From contig JADFTG010000027.1 in assembly GCA_022560365.1 (NCBI GenBank), positions 1-9,429 of the forward strand: a DNA stretch of 9,429 nucleotides, written 5' to 3'. The DNA is from Chloroflexota bacterium. GTDB taxonomy: Bacteria > Chloroflexota > Dehalococcoidia > SM23-28-2 > RBG-16-64-32. This document shows, in pieces, positions 1-6,116 of this stretch. How positions within the stretch are numbered: position 1 is the stretch's first letter; each line of letters starts with the position of its first letter. The notes beneath the pieces are model-generated. The model searched no databases, was not told the origin of the DNA, and saw nothing but the letters and a program-made list of their open reading frames with translations. Both the position numbers and the translations under genes were made by a program.

Positions 1-98
1 TCGAGGAGTTGACGCTCGATGGCGCCGCCGCCGGAACGTTCACGTTCCGCTGCGATCGACACCCGGGCAGCATGGGCGGCGTAATCGTCGTCGACTAG
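1..98 (+). CDS. Cupredoxin (blue-copper-like protein), 3' end only
   Basis: This is the last 31 codons of a gene entering from the left, read in the frame beginning at base 3 and ending at the TAG at 96-98. The visible peptide contains GTFTFRCDRHPGSMGG. It has the beta-strand, then Cys-x2-His-x3-Met arrangement (residues 17, 20 and 24 of the visible part) that supplies three of the copper ligands at the C-terminus of cupredoxins; the fourth ligand, an N-terminal His, would lie outside the window. Such proteins are usually exported electron carriers or domains of larger redox enzymes. The visible part cannot show whether this is a small stand-alone cupredoxin or the C-terminal domain of something larger. 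The gene converges on the ABC-F gene, with 19 bases between the two stop codons. Confidence 0.7.
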   Translation, partial: EELTLDGAAAGTFTFRCDRHPGSMGGVIVVD

Positions 99-117
99 CG
101 CGGCGACGCCCGAGCCG

Positions 118-1770
118 CTACTTGCGGCCGAGCGACCGACGGCTCGGCCGGTCCCGCCGCTGATCGATCAGCTCGAAGCAATCGCCGTCGCTGACCTCGT
201 AGACGTGCGTGGCGACACGCTCGAGGATGCCCGGATCGTGGGCAGCGCAGATGATCGTGCCGTCGTAGTTCGCCAGCACCTCGATCAGCTTGCGGCGCGT
301 CGTGCGGTCGAGGTGGTTCGTCGGCTCGTCCAGGATGAGGACGTTGGTCGGCTGCACGGTCAGCCGGGCCAGCGCAACACGGCTACGCTCGCCGCCAGAC
401 AGCGTGCTGATGCGCTGAAAGACATCGTCCCCGCGGAAGAGGAACTGGCCGAGCACCGTCCGCAGACGCTCATCGCGCTCCGTCGGCGCAGCGTCGCGCA
501 GCTCCTCGAGCGGCGTCTTGTCCGGGTCGAGCGCTTCGTCCTGGTGCTGATCGTAGTAGCCGCAGCGGGCGAGCTGAGCCCATCGCACGCGGCCCTCCGT
601 AGGTTGGATGTGGCCGGCGGCGATCCTGAGCAGCGTGCTCTTGCCGCTGCCGTTCGGGCCGACCAGCACGGCCTTCTGCCCCCGCTCCACGTGCAGGTTG
701 ACGTCGACGAGGACAACGTGGTCACCCTGCCCGTCCTGGTCACCCTCTCGTACCGGGTACACGTGGCTAATGCCCTCCAGCACAAGCACGTCGTTCTCCG
801 TGCGGCCCTGCGCCTCGAGCCCGATGTGCACCTCTGACTCCTTGCCCGGCCGTTGGATGCGCTCGATGCGCCCGAGCGCCTTCTCGCGGCTCTTGACCGC
901 GGTAGCCTTTGTGGCCTTGGCGCGAAAACGCTCGATAAAGCGCTCCTGCTTCGCCAGCTGGCGCTCCTGGCGCGCGGCCGCTTTGTCCAGCTGCTGGAGC
1001 CTGGCGGCCTTCACGCGCTGGTACTCGCTGTAGTTGCCGTGATAGAGCTCGACCGTGCCCTCGCGCAGCTCCAGGATGCGGTTGGCGACGCCGTCAAGGA
1101 ACTCGCCGTCGTGGGTGACGATGAGCAACGCGCCGTTGTAGTCGGAGAGGTCTGCCGCCAGCCAGTCACGAGCGGCCTTGTCGAGGTGGTTGGTCGGCTC
1201 GTCAAGGAGAATGTTGTCGGGGCGCCGCACTAGCACCTTGGCGAGCGCGATGCGCATCTGCCAGCCGCCGCTGAAGGTACCGCAGCGCTTCTTCCGGTCC
1301 GGAACCGAGAAGCCCAGCCCGTCCAGCACGCGCGCGATGCGAGACTCGATGCGATAGCCGTCGAGGCGGTCGAACTCCTCGAAGAGCGCTGCCTGCTCCT
1401 CGATCAGCGCGTCGACGTCGCCGTCACCCGCGACGAGCGCGTCGGCGACCGCCGCCAGGCGCAGCTCGATGCGGCGGGCCTCCGGGAAGGCGGTCCACAT
1501 CTCGGCGAAGAGGTTGCTCTCGCTCTCGACGCTGGCCTCCTGCTTCAGGTAGCCGAGCTCGCCCCCACGGCCCTCGTGCGACTTGCCGGAGACGCCCGCA
1601 CGGCCCTCGTCCGCCTCGTCCTCGCCGGCGATGATGCGCAGGAGCGTCGTCTTGCCGGAGCCGTTCGGCCCGACGAGACCGACGCGCTCGCCCTTGCCCA
1701 CGGTGAAGGAGACGCCCTGGAGCACGTCCAGGCCGCCGAACGATCGCGCTACGGATTCCGCGAAAAGCAT
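118..1770 (-). CDS. ABC-F family ATP-binding protein (ribosome-associated, no membrane domain)
   Basis: The gene encodes about 550 residues with two ABC ATPase domains on one chain and no transmembrane segment, the ABC-F layout (Uup/EttA/YbiT/Vga relatives). These soluble proteins bind the ribosomal E site and act in translation or ribosome protection rather than transport. Counting from the ATG at 1770, domain 1 has Walker A GPNGSGKT (34-41), signature SGGWQ (167-171), Walker B LLDEPTNHLD with Asp190/Glu191, and switch His220. A charged Arg/Lys/Gln-rich linker, the P-site tRNA interaction motif, spans about 250-305. Domain 2 has Walker A (371-378), LSGGERSR (457-464), Asp481/Glu482 and His511. 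An in-frame ATG exists at 1839, but family members normally begin just before the first strand (MLFAESVARSFG), and 1839 falls in the darT promoter region, so 1770 is preferred. The subfamily and any antibiotic-resistance role cannot be told by eye. Confidence 0.9.
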   Translation of the reverse strand: MLFAESVARSFGGLDVLQGVSFTVGKGERVGLVGPNGSGKTTLLRIIAGEDEADEGRAGVSGKSHEGRGGELGYLKQEASVESESNLFAEMWTAFPEARRIELRLAAVADALVAGDGDVDALIEEQAALFEEFDRLDGYRIESRIARVLDGLGFSVPDRKKRCGTFSGGWQMRIALAKVLVRRPDNILLDEPTNHLDKAARDWLAADLSDYNGALLIVTHDGEFLDGVANRILELREGTVELYHGNYSEYQRVKAARLQQLDKAAARQERQLAKQERFIERFRAKATKATAVKSREKALGRIERIQRPGKESEVHIGLEAQGRTENDVLVLEGISHVYPVREGDQDGQGDHVVLVDVNLHVERGQKAVLVGPNGSGKSTLLRIAAGHIQPTEGRVRWAQLARCGYYDQHQDEALDPDKTPLEELRDAAPTERDERLRTVLGQFLFRGDDVFQRISTLSGGERSRVALARLTVQPTNVLILDEPTNHLDRTTRRKLIEVLANYDGTIICAAHDPGILERVATHVYEVSDGDCFELIDQRRDRPSRRSLGRK

Positions 1771-1778
1771 CGCTTCCC

Positions 1779-1784
1779 AGTGTA
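1779..1784 (-). promoter_or_regulatory. Candidate -10 box for the ABC-F gene
   Basis: On the minus strand the hexamer TACACT ends 8 bases before the preferred ATG at 1770. This would put the transcript start almost at the start codon, giving a leaderless or nearly leaderless message. There is no good -35 at the usual spacing. A GGGAAG just upstream of the ATG could instead be a weak ribosome site, so the call is tentative. Confidence 0.3.
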
Positions 1785-1833
1785 TCGCGGCGCTCGTGGC
1801 GTGGGTGCTCCGCTTGTAGGCCCGTTGATCGTC

Positions 1834-1839
1834 TACCAT
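1834..1839 (+). promoter_or_regulatory. Candidate -10 box for darT (leaderless arrangement)
   Basis: TACCAT lies 7 bases before the GTG at 1847, the spacing at which a transcript begins on the start codon itself. No Shine-Dalgarno sequence precedes that GTG. The same hexamer is the -10 of the trxA and mtnA-riboswitch promoter candidates in this window. No convincing -35 is visible, so the promoter may be weak or activator-dependent. Confidence 0.4.
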
Positions 1840-1846
1840 TGTTGTC

Positions 1847-2491
1847 GTGTCTGCCCCTGAGAATCCGAAGATCTACCACATAACGCACGTCGACAATCTG
1901 CCATTGATGGTGACAGAGGGCGGAGTGTGGTCACATGCGGCTATGATGGCCAAGGGCGGGCCGGAAGCGGACATCGGCATGTCGACCATCAAGCATCGTC
2001 GGTTGGCTCTTCCGGTCAAGTGTCATCCGGGCGACTACATGGGTGACTATGTTCCGTTCTACTTCTGCCCGCGATCGATCATGCTGTACGTCATACATTG
2101 CAGCAATCATCCGGAACTGAGCTATCGAGGCGGTCAAGGACCGATCGTGCACCTTGAATCGAATCTTCTCGATGTAGTCAATTGGGCGAACGAGCGTAAC
2201 CGGCGATGGGCATTCACTCTGTCGAACGCCGGCGGGAGTTATGCGGAATTCAGGAACGGTCTAGATGACCTAGGGGACATCGACTGGTCGGCAGTTGAAG
2301 CATTGGACTTTCGGCCACCACAGGTCAAGGAGGGCAAGCAGGCCGAATTCCTCATGAAGGAATTCTTCCCTTGGGAATTGGTCAGCCGAATCGGCGTTCG
2401 TTCGGCAACGACTCTTGACGCCGCCCTGTCGGCGACTAAGACTGCTACACATCAGCCAGCGATCCGAATCATGACTAACTGGTACTATTAG
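1847..2491 (+). CDS. darT: DarT toxin: DNA ADP-ribosyltransferase (DUF4433 family)
   Basis: This 214-residue protein starts at GTG 1847 and is full length for the DarT family (about 200-220). DarT uses NAD+ to attach ADP-ribose to bases in single-stranded DNA (thymidine in the DarT2 type), which stalls replication; DarTG pairs act as toxin-antitoxin and anti-phage systems. Visible hallmarks are the N-terminal NAD-binding stretch IYHITHVDNL (9-18), KHRR with Arg51/Arg52 matching the catalytic Arg region, the family block VPFYFCPRSIMLY (69-81), and KQAEFL (164-169), whose Glu167 matches the catalytic Glu. It has no signal peptide or membrane segment. darG begins 10 bases downstream. G+C is about 55% on a sampled line against 63-72% in flanking genes, suggesting horizontal acquisition. 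All expected key residues are present, so it is probably active. Base specificity is inferred only from the macro-domain type of its partner. Confidence 0.93.
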   Translation: MSAPENPKIYHITHVDNLPLMVTEGGVWSHAAMMAKGGPEADIGMSTIKHRRLALPVKCHPGDYMGDYVPFYFCPRSIMLYVIHCSNHPELSYRGGQGPIVHLESNLLDVVNWANERNRRWAFTLSNAGGSYAEFRNGLDDLGDIDWSAVEALDFRPPQVKEGKQAEFLMKEFFPWELVSRIGVRSATTLDAALSATKTATHQPAIRIMTNWYY

Positions 2492-2493
2492 GA
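2490..2493 (+). promoter_or_regulatory. Ribosome binding site of darG, overlapping the darT stop codon
   Basis: AGGA begins inside the darT TAG and ends 8 bases before the darG ATG at 2502. The antitoxin therefore has a Shine-Dalgarno site that a ribosome finishing darT would uncover, whereas darT itself has none. Confidence 0.5.
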
Positions 2494-2501
2494 CGGCTCG
2501 A

Positions 2502-3539
2502 ATGATCGAATACCGCAAAGGCGACATCGTGGCAACCGACGCCGAGGCGCTTGTCAACACCGTCAATTGCGTCGGAATAATGGGGCGCGGAATCGCTCTC
2601 CAGTTCAAGCGATCCTTCCCCTCTAACTTCCTTGCATATGCGGCTGCCTGCAAGCGTGGTGATGTTCAGCCCGGACGAATGTTCGTCTTCGAGACTGAGC
2701 GGCTGACCAATCCACGCTACATCATCAACTTCCCGACTAAACGCCACTGGCGGGGCAAGAGTAAACTCGCGGACATTGAGAAGGGCTTAGAGGCGCTCGT
2801 CGTAGACATCAAGCGCCTTGGTATCCGGTCGATCGCGATTCCACCCCTGGGAAGTGGCCTAGGCGGCCTCGATTGGCAAGCCGTCCAGCCCATGATCGAG
2901 ACTGCCTTGGCAGGAGTGCCCGAACTGCAAGCTGTCGTATACGAACCGAGAGACGGGCCGGTTAGCCACGACATGGTGAAGTCTCCGGAAGCCCCACCAA
3001 TGACCCCAGGCCGCGCAGCCGTAGTCGGCTTGATTCAAAGATACTTGGCCGGCTTGATGGATCCCTTTATCACGTTACTAGAGATTCATAAGCTCATGTA
3101 CTTCATGCAGGAATCAGGCGAGAAACTGAAGCTACGCTACGTGGCTGGACCGTATGGGCCTTACGCAGAAAATCTGCGACACGTCCTCCGAGATATCGAG
3201 GGCCACTTCGTGATGGGCTATGCTGATGGGGGCGATGAGCCTAACAAGGAGCTTGCGCTCGTTCCGGGAGCTGTACAAGACGCGGCCGCTTTCTTAGAGC
3301 AGCATGCCGTGACCAGAGAGCGATTTTCCCGAGTCGCCGACCTCGTCGCTGGTTACGAGTCGCCTTTCGGGCTCGAACTCCTCGCGACGGTGCATTGGTT
3401 GGCCACCAAGAACGGCGTGGGATCCGCTGACGATATCATCCAGCGTACCTACGCCTGGGGTGATCGCAAACGCATGTTCACGGAAGCCCAAATCCGTGAT
3501 GCCTTCGAAGTCCTCCAGGCGAAAGGCTGGGTAGAGTAG
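2502..3539 (+). CDS. darG: DarG antitoxin: macro-domain DNA ADP-ribosyl glycohydrolase with C-terminal DarT-binding domain
   Basis: The 345-residue protein has two parts. Residues 1-150 are a macro domain: GDIVATDAEALVNTVNCVG with Asn19 and Asn22, MGRGIA (27-32), FPTKRHW with Lys80 (the position of the catalytic Lys in characterised DarG), and the GSGLGGLDW phosphate loop (117-125). It removes ADP-ribose from DNA, reversing DarT. After a Pro-rich hinge (about 160-170), residues 172-345 form the second domain, with LLEIHKLMYFMQ (192-203) and AGPYGPYAENLRHVLRD (215-231). In studied DarG proteins this region binds DarT and blocks its DNA site. Its KLxY...GPYGP pattern also loosely recalls the Panacea/DUF4065 antitoxin fold, which is only a resemblance by eye. 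Both parts appear intact, so neutralisation by both routes is expected. The gene converges on trxB, 18 bases away. Confidence 0.93.
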   Translation: MIEYRKGDIVATDAEALVNTVNCVGIMGRGIALQFKRSFPSNFLAYAAACKRGDVQPGRMFVFETERLTNPRYIINFPTKRHWRGKSKLADIEKGLEALVVDIKRLGIRSIAIPPLGSGLGGLDWQAVQPMIETALAGVPELQAVVYEPRDGPVSHDMVKSPEAPPMTPGRAAVVGLIQRYLAGLMDPFITLLEIHKLMYFMQESGEKLKLRYVAGPYGPYAENLRHVLRDIEGHFVMGYADGGDEPNKELALVPGAVQDAAAFLEQHAVTRERFSRVADLVAGYESPFGLELLATVHWLATKNGVGSADDIIQRTYAWGDRKRMFTEAQIRDAFEVLQAKGWVE

Positions 3540-3557
3540 AGTAACTAGCCTTCAGGC

Positions 3558-4535
3558 CTAAGCGGTAGCGGTGGCCTCGGCCGGTTCGGCGGAGTGTAGC
3601 TCCGATTCCGGGAACTTGTCGGCGATGTAGTGCTCGGCGCCGATGGCGGCGGTGACGCCGTCGCCAACGCTCGATGCCACCTGGCGAGCGCTGTTCTGGC
3701 GCACGTCGCCGGCGACGAAGAGGCCGGGCTGCGGCGTCTTCATCCATTCGTCGACGATGACGTGCCGGCCCTTGTCCATCGGGACGAGGTCCGCCATGAA
3801 GTCTGTGTTCGGGTGCTGGCCGATGAAGATGAAGACGGCGGAGGTGGCCATCTCGCTCTCCTCGCCGGTCTTGACGTCCTTCAGCTTGACGCCGGTTACC
3901 TGCTCGTCGCCGAGGACCTCCGTGACGATGGTGTTCCACTTGAAGTCGATCTTGTCGTTGGCGAAGGCGCGCTCCTGCAGGATCGCGCTTCCGCGCAGTT
4001 CGTCGCGGCGGTGAACGAGCGTCACCTTCGTGGCGTAGCGCGTCGTGAATATCGCTTCCTCGAGCGCCGCATCGCCGCCACCGACGACGATCGTCTCCAT
4101 GTCCTTGAAGAAGGCCGCGTCACAGGTGGCACAGTAGGAGACGCCCTTGCCGGTCAGCTTTTCCTCGCCGGGGATGCCCAGCTTGTCGTAGTCGGCGCCG
4201 GCGGTCATGATGATCGCCTTCGTCGTGTAGTCGCCGTCGCTCGTGTGGACGGTCCAGAGATCGCCGGCCTGCTCGATGCCGCTGACCTCGACGTAGGCCG
4301 TCTCCATGCCGTAGCTCTCGGCCTGTCCCAGCATCTCCTGCGCCAGGTCGAAGCCGTTGATGCTCTTGATGCCGGGGTAGTTCTCGACCAGCTCCGTGAG
4401 GGCGATCTGGCCGCCGATCACGCCCTTCTCCAGGAGGGCAGTCTTGCGACGGCCGCGCGCCGCATAGACACCGGCGGCGAGTCCGGCCGGACCGCCGCCG
4501 ATAATTACGACGTCGAATTGTCGGTCGTCGGTCAT
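3558..4535 (-). CDS. trxB: Thioredoxin reductase (NADPH, FAD flavoprotein)
   Basis: The gene encodes 325 residues, typical of low-molecular-weight bacterial TrxB. It passes electrons from NADPH through FAD and a Cys pair to thioredoxin in the cytoplasm. The N-terminal FAD fold shows IIGGGPAGLAAG (11-22). The redox centre is CATCD (135-139), followed by the second dinucleotide fold VGGGDAALEEA (151-161), HRRDELRGS (175-183, basic residues that select NADPH) and the FAD motif GLFVAGDVR (271-279) near the C-terminus. A short Glu/Ala/Thr-rich tail (about 311-325) extends past the usual end. The ATG abuts the trxA stop codon as TGAATG, so the two are translated from one message with coupling. Promoter control comes from upstream of trxA. 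No clear terminator is seen in the 18 bases before the converging darG end. Confidence 0.96.
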   Translation of the reverse strand: MTDDRQFDVVIIGGGPAGLAAGVYAARGRRKTALLEKGVIGGQIALTELVENYPGIKSINGFDLAQEMLGQAESYGMETAYVEVSGIEQAGDLWTVHTSDGDYTTKAIIMTAGADYDKLGIPGEEKLTGKGVSYCATCDAAFFKDMETIVVGGGDAALEEAIFTTRYATKVTLVHRRDELRGSAILQERAFANDKIDFKWNTIVTEVLGDEQVTGVKLKDVKTGEESEMATSAVFIFIGQHPNTDFMADLVPMDKGRHVIVDEWMKTPQPGLFVAGDVRQNSARQVASSVGDGVTAAIGAEHYIADKFPESELHSAEPAEATATA

Positions 4536-4862
4536 TCAGGCAAGCGCCTTTTCCAACGACTTCTTGAGTTCGCTCTTGGGGCGGAAGCCGACCACCTGCT
4601 CGACGATCTCGCCACCCTTGAACACCATGAGCGTGGGGATGCTGCGAATTCCGTACTTGGATGCCGTTTCGATGTTGTCGTCGGTGTTGAGTTTGACGAA
4701 CTTCACCTTGCCGTCGTACTCCTCGGCCAACTCATCGACGACTGGAGCCACCATTTTGCAGGGACCGCACCAGGGCGCCCAGAAGTCCACGAGCACCGGC
4801 GTATCACTGGACAGCACCTCAACATCCCACTCCTTGTCCGATACGTCCTGGGGCTTGCTCAT
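4536..4862 (-). CDS. trxA: Thioredoxin
   Basis: This 108-residue protein has the normal size for bacterial thioredoxin 1. The active site is [10 protein letters not shown] with Cys32 and Cys35, and the conserved cis-Pro is Pro76 in SIPTLMVF. The buried Asp (VDFWAP, Asp26) is also present. It is a general cytoplasmic disulfide reductase, recycled by the TrxB encoded directly downstream. The ATG at 4862 has a strong AGGAGG six bases upstream. The gene diverges from csoR, and their shared 79-base intergenic region holds a CsoR-type operator placed between this gene's -35 and -10 boxes. trxA-trxB is therefore probably repressed by the neighbouring regulator, an unusual circuit for housekeeping thioredoxin. 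Confidence 0.96.
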   Translation of the reverse strand: MSKPQDVSDKEWDVEVLSSDTPVLVDFWAPWCGPCKMVAPVVDELAEEYDGKVKFVKLNTDDNIETASKYGIRSIPTLMVFKGGEIVEQVVGFRPKSELKKSLEKALA

Positions 4863-4892
4863 GCGGATCCTCCTGCGGTTTCTAGCTGTGGT

Positions 4893-4922
4893 TTGACTCG
4901 TTTAGTGACTTCATGGTAGCAT
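4893..4922 (+). promoter_or_regulatory. Promoter candidate for csoR
   Basis: TTGACT (4893-4898), then 18 bases, then TAGCAT (4917-4922). The predicted start near 4929 lies inside the inverted repeat 4920-4938, whose left arm overlaps the -10 box. This is consistent with autorepression. It runs opposite to, and overlaps, the trxA promoter. Confidence 0.55.
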
Positions 4923-4942
4923 ACCCCCGAGGGGTATGTCAA
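4913..4942 (-). promoter_or_regulatory. Promoter candidate for trxA-trxB
   Basis: On the minus strand a perfect -35 TTGACA (4942-4937) is followed after 18 bases by TACCAT (4918-4913). Transcription would start near 4906, leaving a leader of about 45 bases with AGGAGG ahead of the trxA ATG. The CsoR-type inverted repeat 4920-4938 fills the spacer, the classic position for repression. The promoter at 9024-9053 has the same two hexamers and the same spacing. Confidence 0.6.
4920..4938. promoter_or_regulatory. CsoR-type operator (perfect 8-bp inverted repeat, 3-bp spacer)
   Basis: CATACCCC-CGA-GGGGTATG is a perfect inverted repeat matching the TACCCC...GGGGTA form of operators bound by CsoR/CstR-family tetramers. 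It overlaps the csoR -10 box, transcription start and ribosome site (GAGGGG, 4929-4934), and on the other strand it fills the spacer of the trxA promoter. One site could therefore shut both directions at once. The operator form does not tell a copper sensor from a persulfide sensor. Confidence 0.75.
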
Positions 4943-5259
4943 TGGACGCTGATACGAAGCAAAAGACCGACGATGACCTGGCCAAGGAGGTGCAGGGTCT
5001 GCTAGCTCGTCTGCGCCGCATCGAGGGCCAGATCCGCGGTATCCAGCGGATGCTGGAAGAGGACCGCGTGTGCGAGGACATCGTGACGCAACTGATGGCT
5101 GCGCGCAGCAGCCTCGACCAGGTAGGCCTCCGCCTTCTGGAGCACCACGTGGAGCGCTGCCTCTGCGACGATGAATCGCCAGAGCAGGCGGCCCGCAACA
5201 TGCAGCAGGCGCTCAAAATGTGGATGCGCATGGGCGCCCCAAAGCGGCAGGACGCCTAG
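4942..5259 (+). CDS. csoR: CsoR-family metal/thiol-sensing transcriptional repressor (DUF156)
   Basis: This is a small all-helical repressor of 105 residues from the ATG at 4942. That start is chosen because GAGGGG lies 7 bases upstream, while the earlier ATG at 4936 is inside the operator and has no ribosome site. The family core RLRRIEGQIRGIQRMLEEDR is visible. Cys44 (VCEDIV), His69 and Cys73 (HHVERC) have exactly the 25- and 29-residue spacing of the Cu(I)-binding Cys-His-Cys triad of M. tuberculosis CsoR (36/61/65). FrmR/RcnR lack this set and CstR lacks the His. Positions matching that protein's second-shell Tyr35 and Glu81 are Val43 and Gln89, and an extra Cys75 is present. The likely signal is therefore Cu(I), with persulfide an alternative given the thioredoxin neighbours. 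It probably represses itself and trxAB. No copper-export gene is adjacent. Confidence 0.88.
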   Translation: MDADTKQKTDDDLAKEVQGLLARLRRIEGQIRGIQRMLEEDRVCEDIVTQLMAARSSLDQVGLRLLEHHVERCLCDDESPEQAARNMQQALKMWMRMGAPKRQDA

Positions 5260-5291
5260 CGCCAGGCTGCGGCCACCCTGCTAGCGGCTGA

Positions 5292-5305
5292 ACTGACCGG
5301 CCAGT
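5292..5305. promoter_or_regulatory. Candidate TetR operator
   Basis: ACTGACCGGCCAGT is a 14-base palindrome in which six of seven pairs match. It lies 9 bases upstream of the weak -35 of tetR. Its size and symmetry suit autoregulation by the TetR-family protein encoded just downstream. Only one copy was noticed, so the link is inference. Confidence 0.35.
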
Positions 5306-5314
5306 CTCTAACGC

Positions 5315-5343
5315 TCGCAATCCCCTACCGCGGCGTGTATAAT
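5315..5343 (+). promoter_or_regulatory. Promoter candidate for tetR
   Basis: There is a perfect -10 consensus TATAAT at 5338-5343, 11 bases before the GTG at 5355. The -35 (TCGCAA, 5315-5320, 17-base spacer) matches only half of TTGACA. Transcription would begin about 5 bases before the start codon, so the message would have almost no leader; no Shine-Dalgarno sequence is visible. Confidence 0.5.
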
Positions 5344-5354
5344 CCGGCACGATT

Positions 5355-5975
5355 GTGACTACTGCCCCAACGCCCACCAAGCGCCGTCGCAGCCGTGAAC
5401 AGACCCGCCGGCGTCTTCTCGACGCGGCTCTTAAGATCTTCGCCCACAACGGCTTCGAACGCGCGACAGTTGACGAAATCGTGCGCGAGGCTGGCTTCTC
5501 CAAGGGTGCGTTCTATGTCCACTTCGAGAGCAAGGAAGACCTCTTCTGGGAGATGCTGCGCCAGCGCATCGAGGCGCGTAAGGAGACCCTCCGGCACGCC
5601 CTCGACCCGAGCATCGGCATCGCCGAGAACCAGCGGCGCATCCTTGAGGCGTTCTTCGACACTCGCGGCGATGAGCCACTGGGGACGGCCGTTTACTACG
5701 AGTTCATGGCCCACGCCATGCGCAACGAAATGGTCCGCGCGCGGTTGGCCGAGTTCTACGCCGGCTGGCACGACTTTGTCGTCGACGCGCTCAAGCTTGG
5801 CCGCGAATTAGAGATCGTCCGCGACGACGTGGACATCTCGCTGCAGGCCTCGGCCCTCATGGCCACCTACGAGGGTGCGCTGATCCAGTCCGAGCTGGCG
5901 CCAGAGCACTTGCGCCTGAGCGGCCGCATAAATGAGTTCTCGGAGCTACTCGCCGACTGGCTCGTCCGCCGCTAG
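5355..5975 (+). CDS. TetR/AcrR-family transcriptional regulator
   Basis: The protein has 206 residues from GTG 5355, a usual TetR length. The N-terminal DNA-binding domain is clear: RRLLDAALKIFAHNGFE (19-35), then the helix-turn-helix TVDEIVREAGFSKGAFYVHF (38-57) and the following SKEDLFWEML. Residues from about 75 to 206 are the all-helical ligand-binding and dimerisation region, in which the inducer cannot be read. A basic stretch KRRRSREQTRRR (9-20) precedes the fold. The gene follows csoR by 95 bases on the same strand but has its own TATAAT promoter and a near-palindrome upstream, so independent, self-regulated expression is likely. The target genes are unknown: the downstream neighbours plsX and the M20 gene converge on it, so they are not an obvious operon. 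Confidence 0.9.
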   Translation: MTTAPTPTKRRRSREQTRRRLLDAALKIFAHNGFERATVDEIVREAGFSKGAFYVHFESKEDLFWEMLRQRIEARKETLRHALDPSIGIAENQRRILEAFFDTRGDEPLGTAVYYEFMAHAMRNEMVRARLAEFYAGWHDFVVDALKLGRELEIVRDDVDISLQASALMATYEGALIQSELAPEHLRLSGRINEFSELLADWLVRR

Positions 5976-6089
5976 CGCCCGCAGCAGCAAGACGCCCCGA
6001 CCCGCGCATGGTGAGGCCCCGACGGGTCCGTAGGACTCTCGAACCTTGAGCGGCGCACAGCGCATTGCCCAACTTGTGTGATCGCTCCA

Positions 6090-6116
6090 CTCATCCTTCG
6101 AGAACCTCAGGACGAG
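6090..6116. repeat. Hairpin-forming palindromic repeat between tetR and plsX
   Basis: CTCATCCT (6090-6097) and AGGACGAG (6109-6116) form an 8-bp stem; on the minus-strand RNA the single mismatch becomes a G-U pair. Inside it the minus strand also has GAG-GTT-CTC. It resembles the short extragenic palindromes of the CATCCTTCGAG...CTCAGGATG kind that recur between genes in many high-GC genomes (recalled, not searched). It lies about 20 bases beyond the plsX stop codon and could end or stabilise that message. The remainder of the 160-base gap 5976-6135 shows no gene. Confidence 0.5.

Noticed and set aside
100..118. GCGGC/GCCGC hairpin between the cupredoxin and ABC-F stops as a terminator
   Set aside because: The stem is only 5 bp with a nine-base loop and no T-run on either strand, so it is not better than chance in such GC-rich DNA.
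1771..1839. Longer ABC-F start at the ATG at 1839
   Set aside because: The extra 23 residues do not resemble the family, and the ATG falls within the darT -10 region; ABC-F proteins normally begin at the residues encoded from 1770.
3540..3557. Bidirectional terminator between darG and trxB
   Set aside because: GCCTTCAGGC has only a two-base loop if fully paired and no T-run; the 18-base gap gives no supportable terminator.
3630..4919. A long plus-strand open frame (429 codons) antisense to trxA and trxB
   Set aside because: It is the mirror of a high-GC coding strand; both opposing genes carry complete family motifs, and the antisense product has no recognisable domain and a compositionally biased sequence.
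5999..6028. GACCCG/CGGGTC inverted repeat downstream of tetR as its terminator
   Set aside because: The six-base stem has an 18-base loop and no following T-run.
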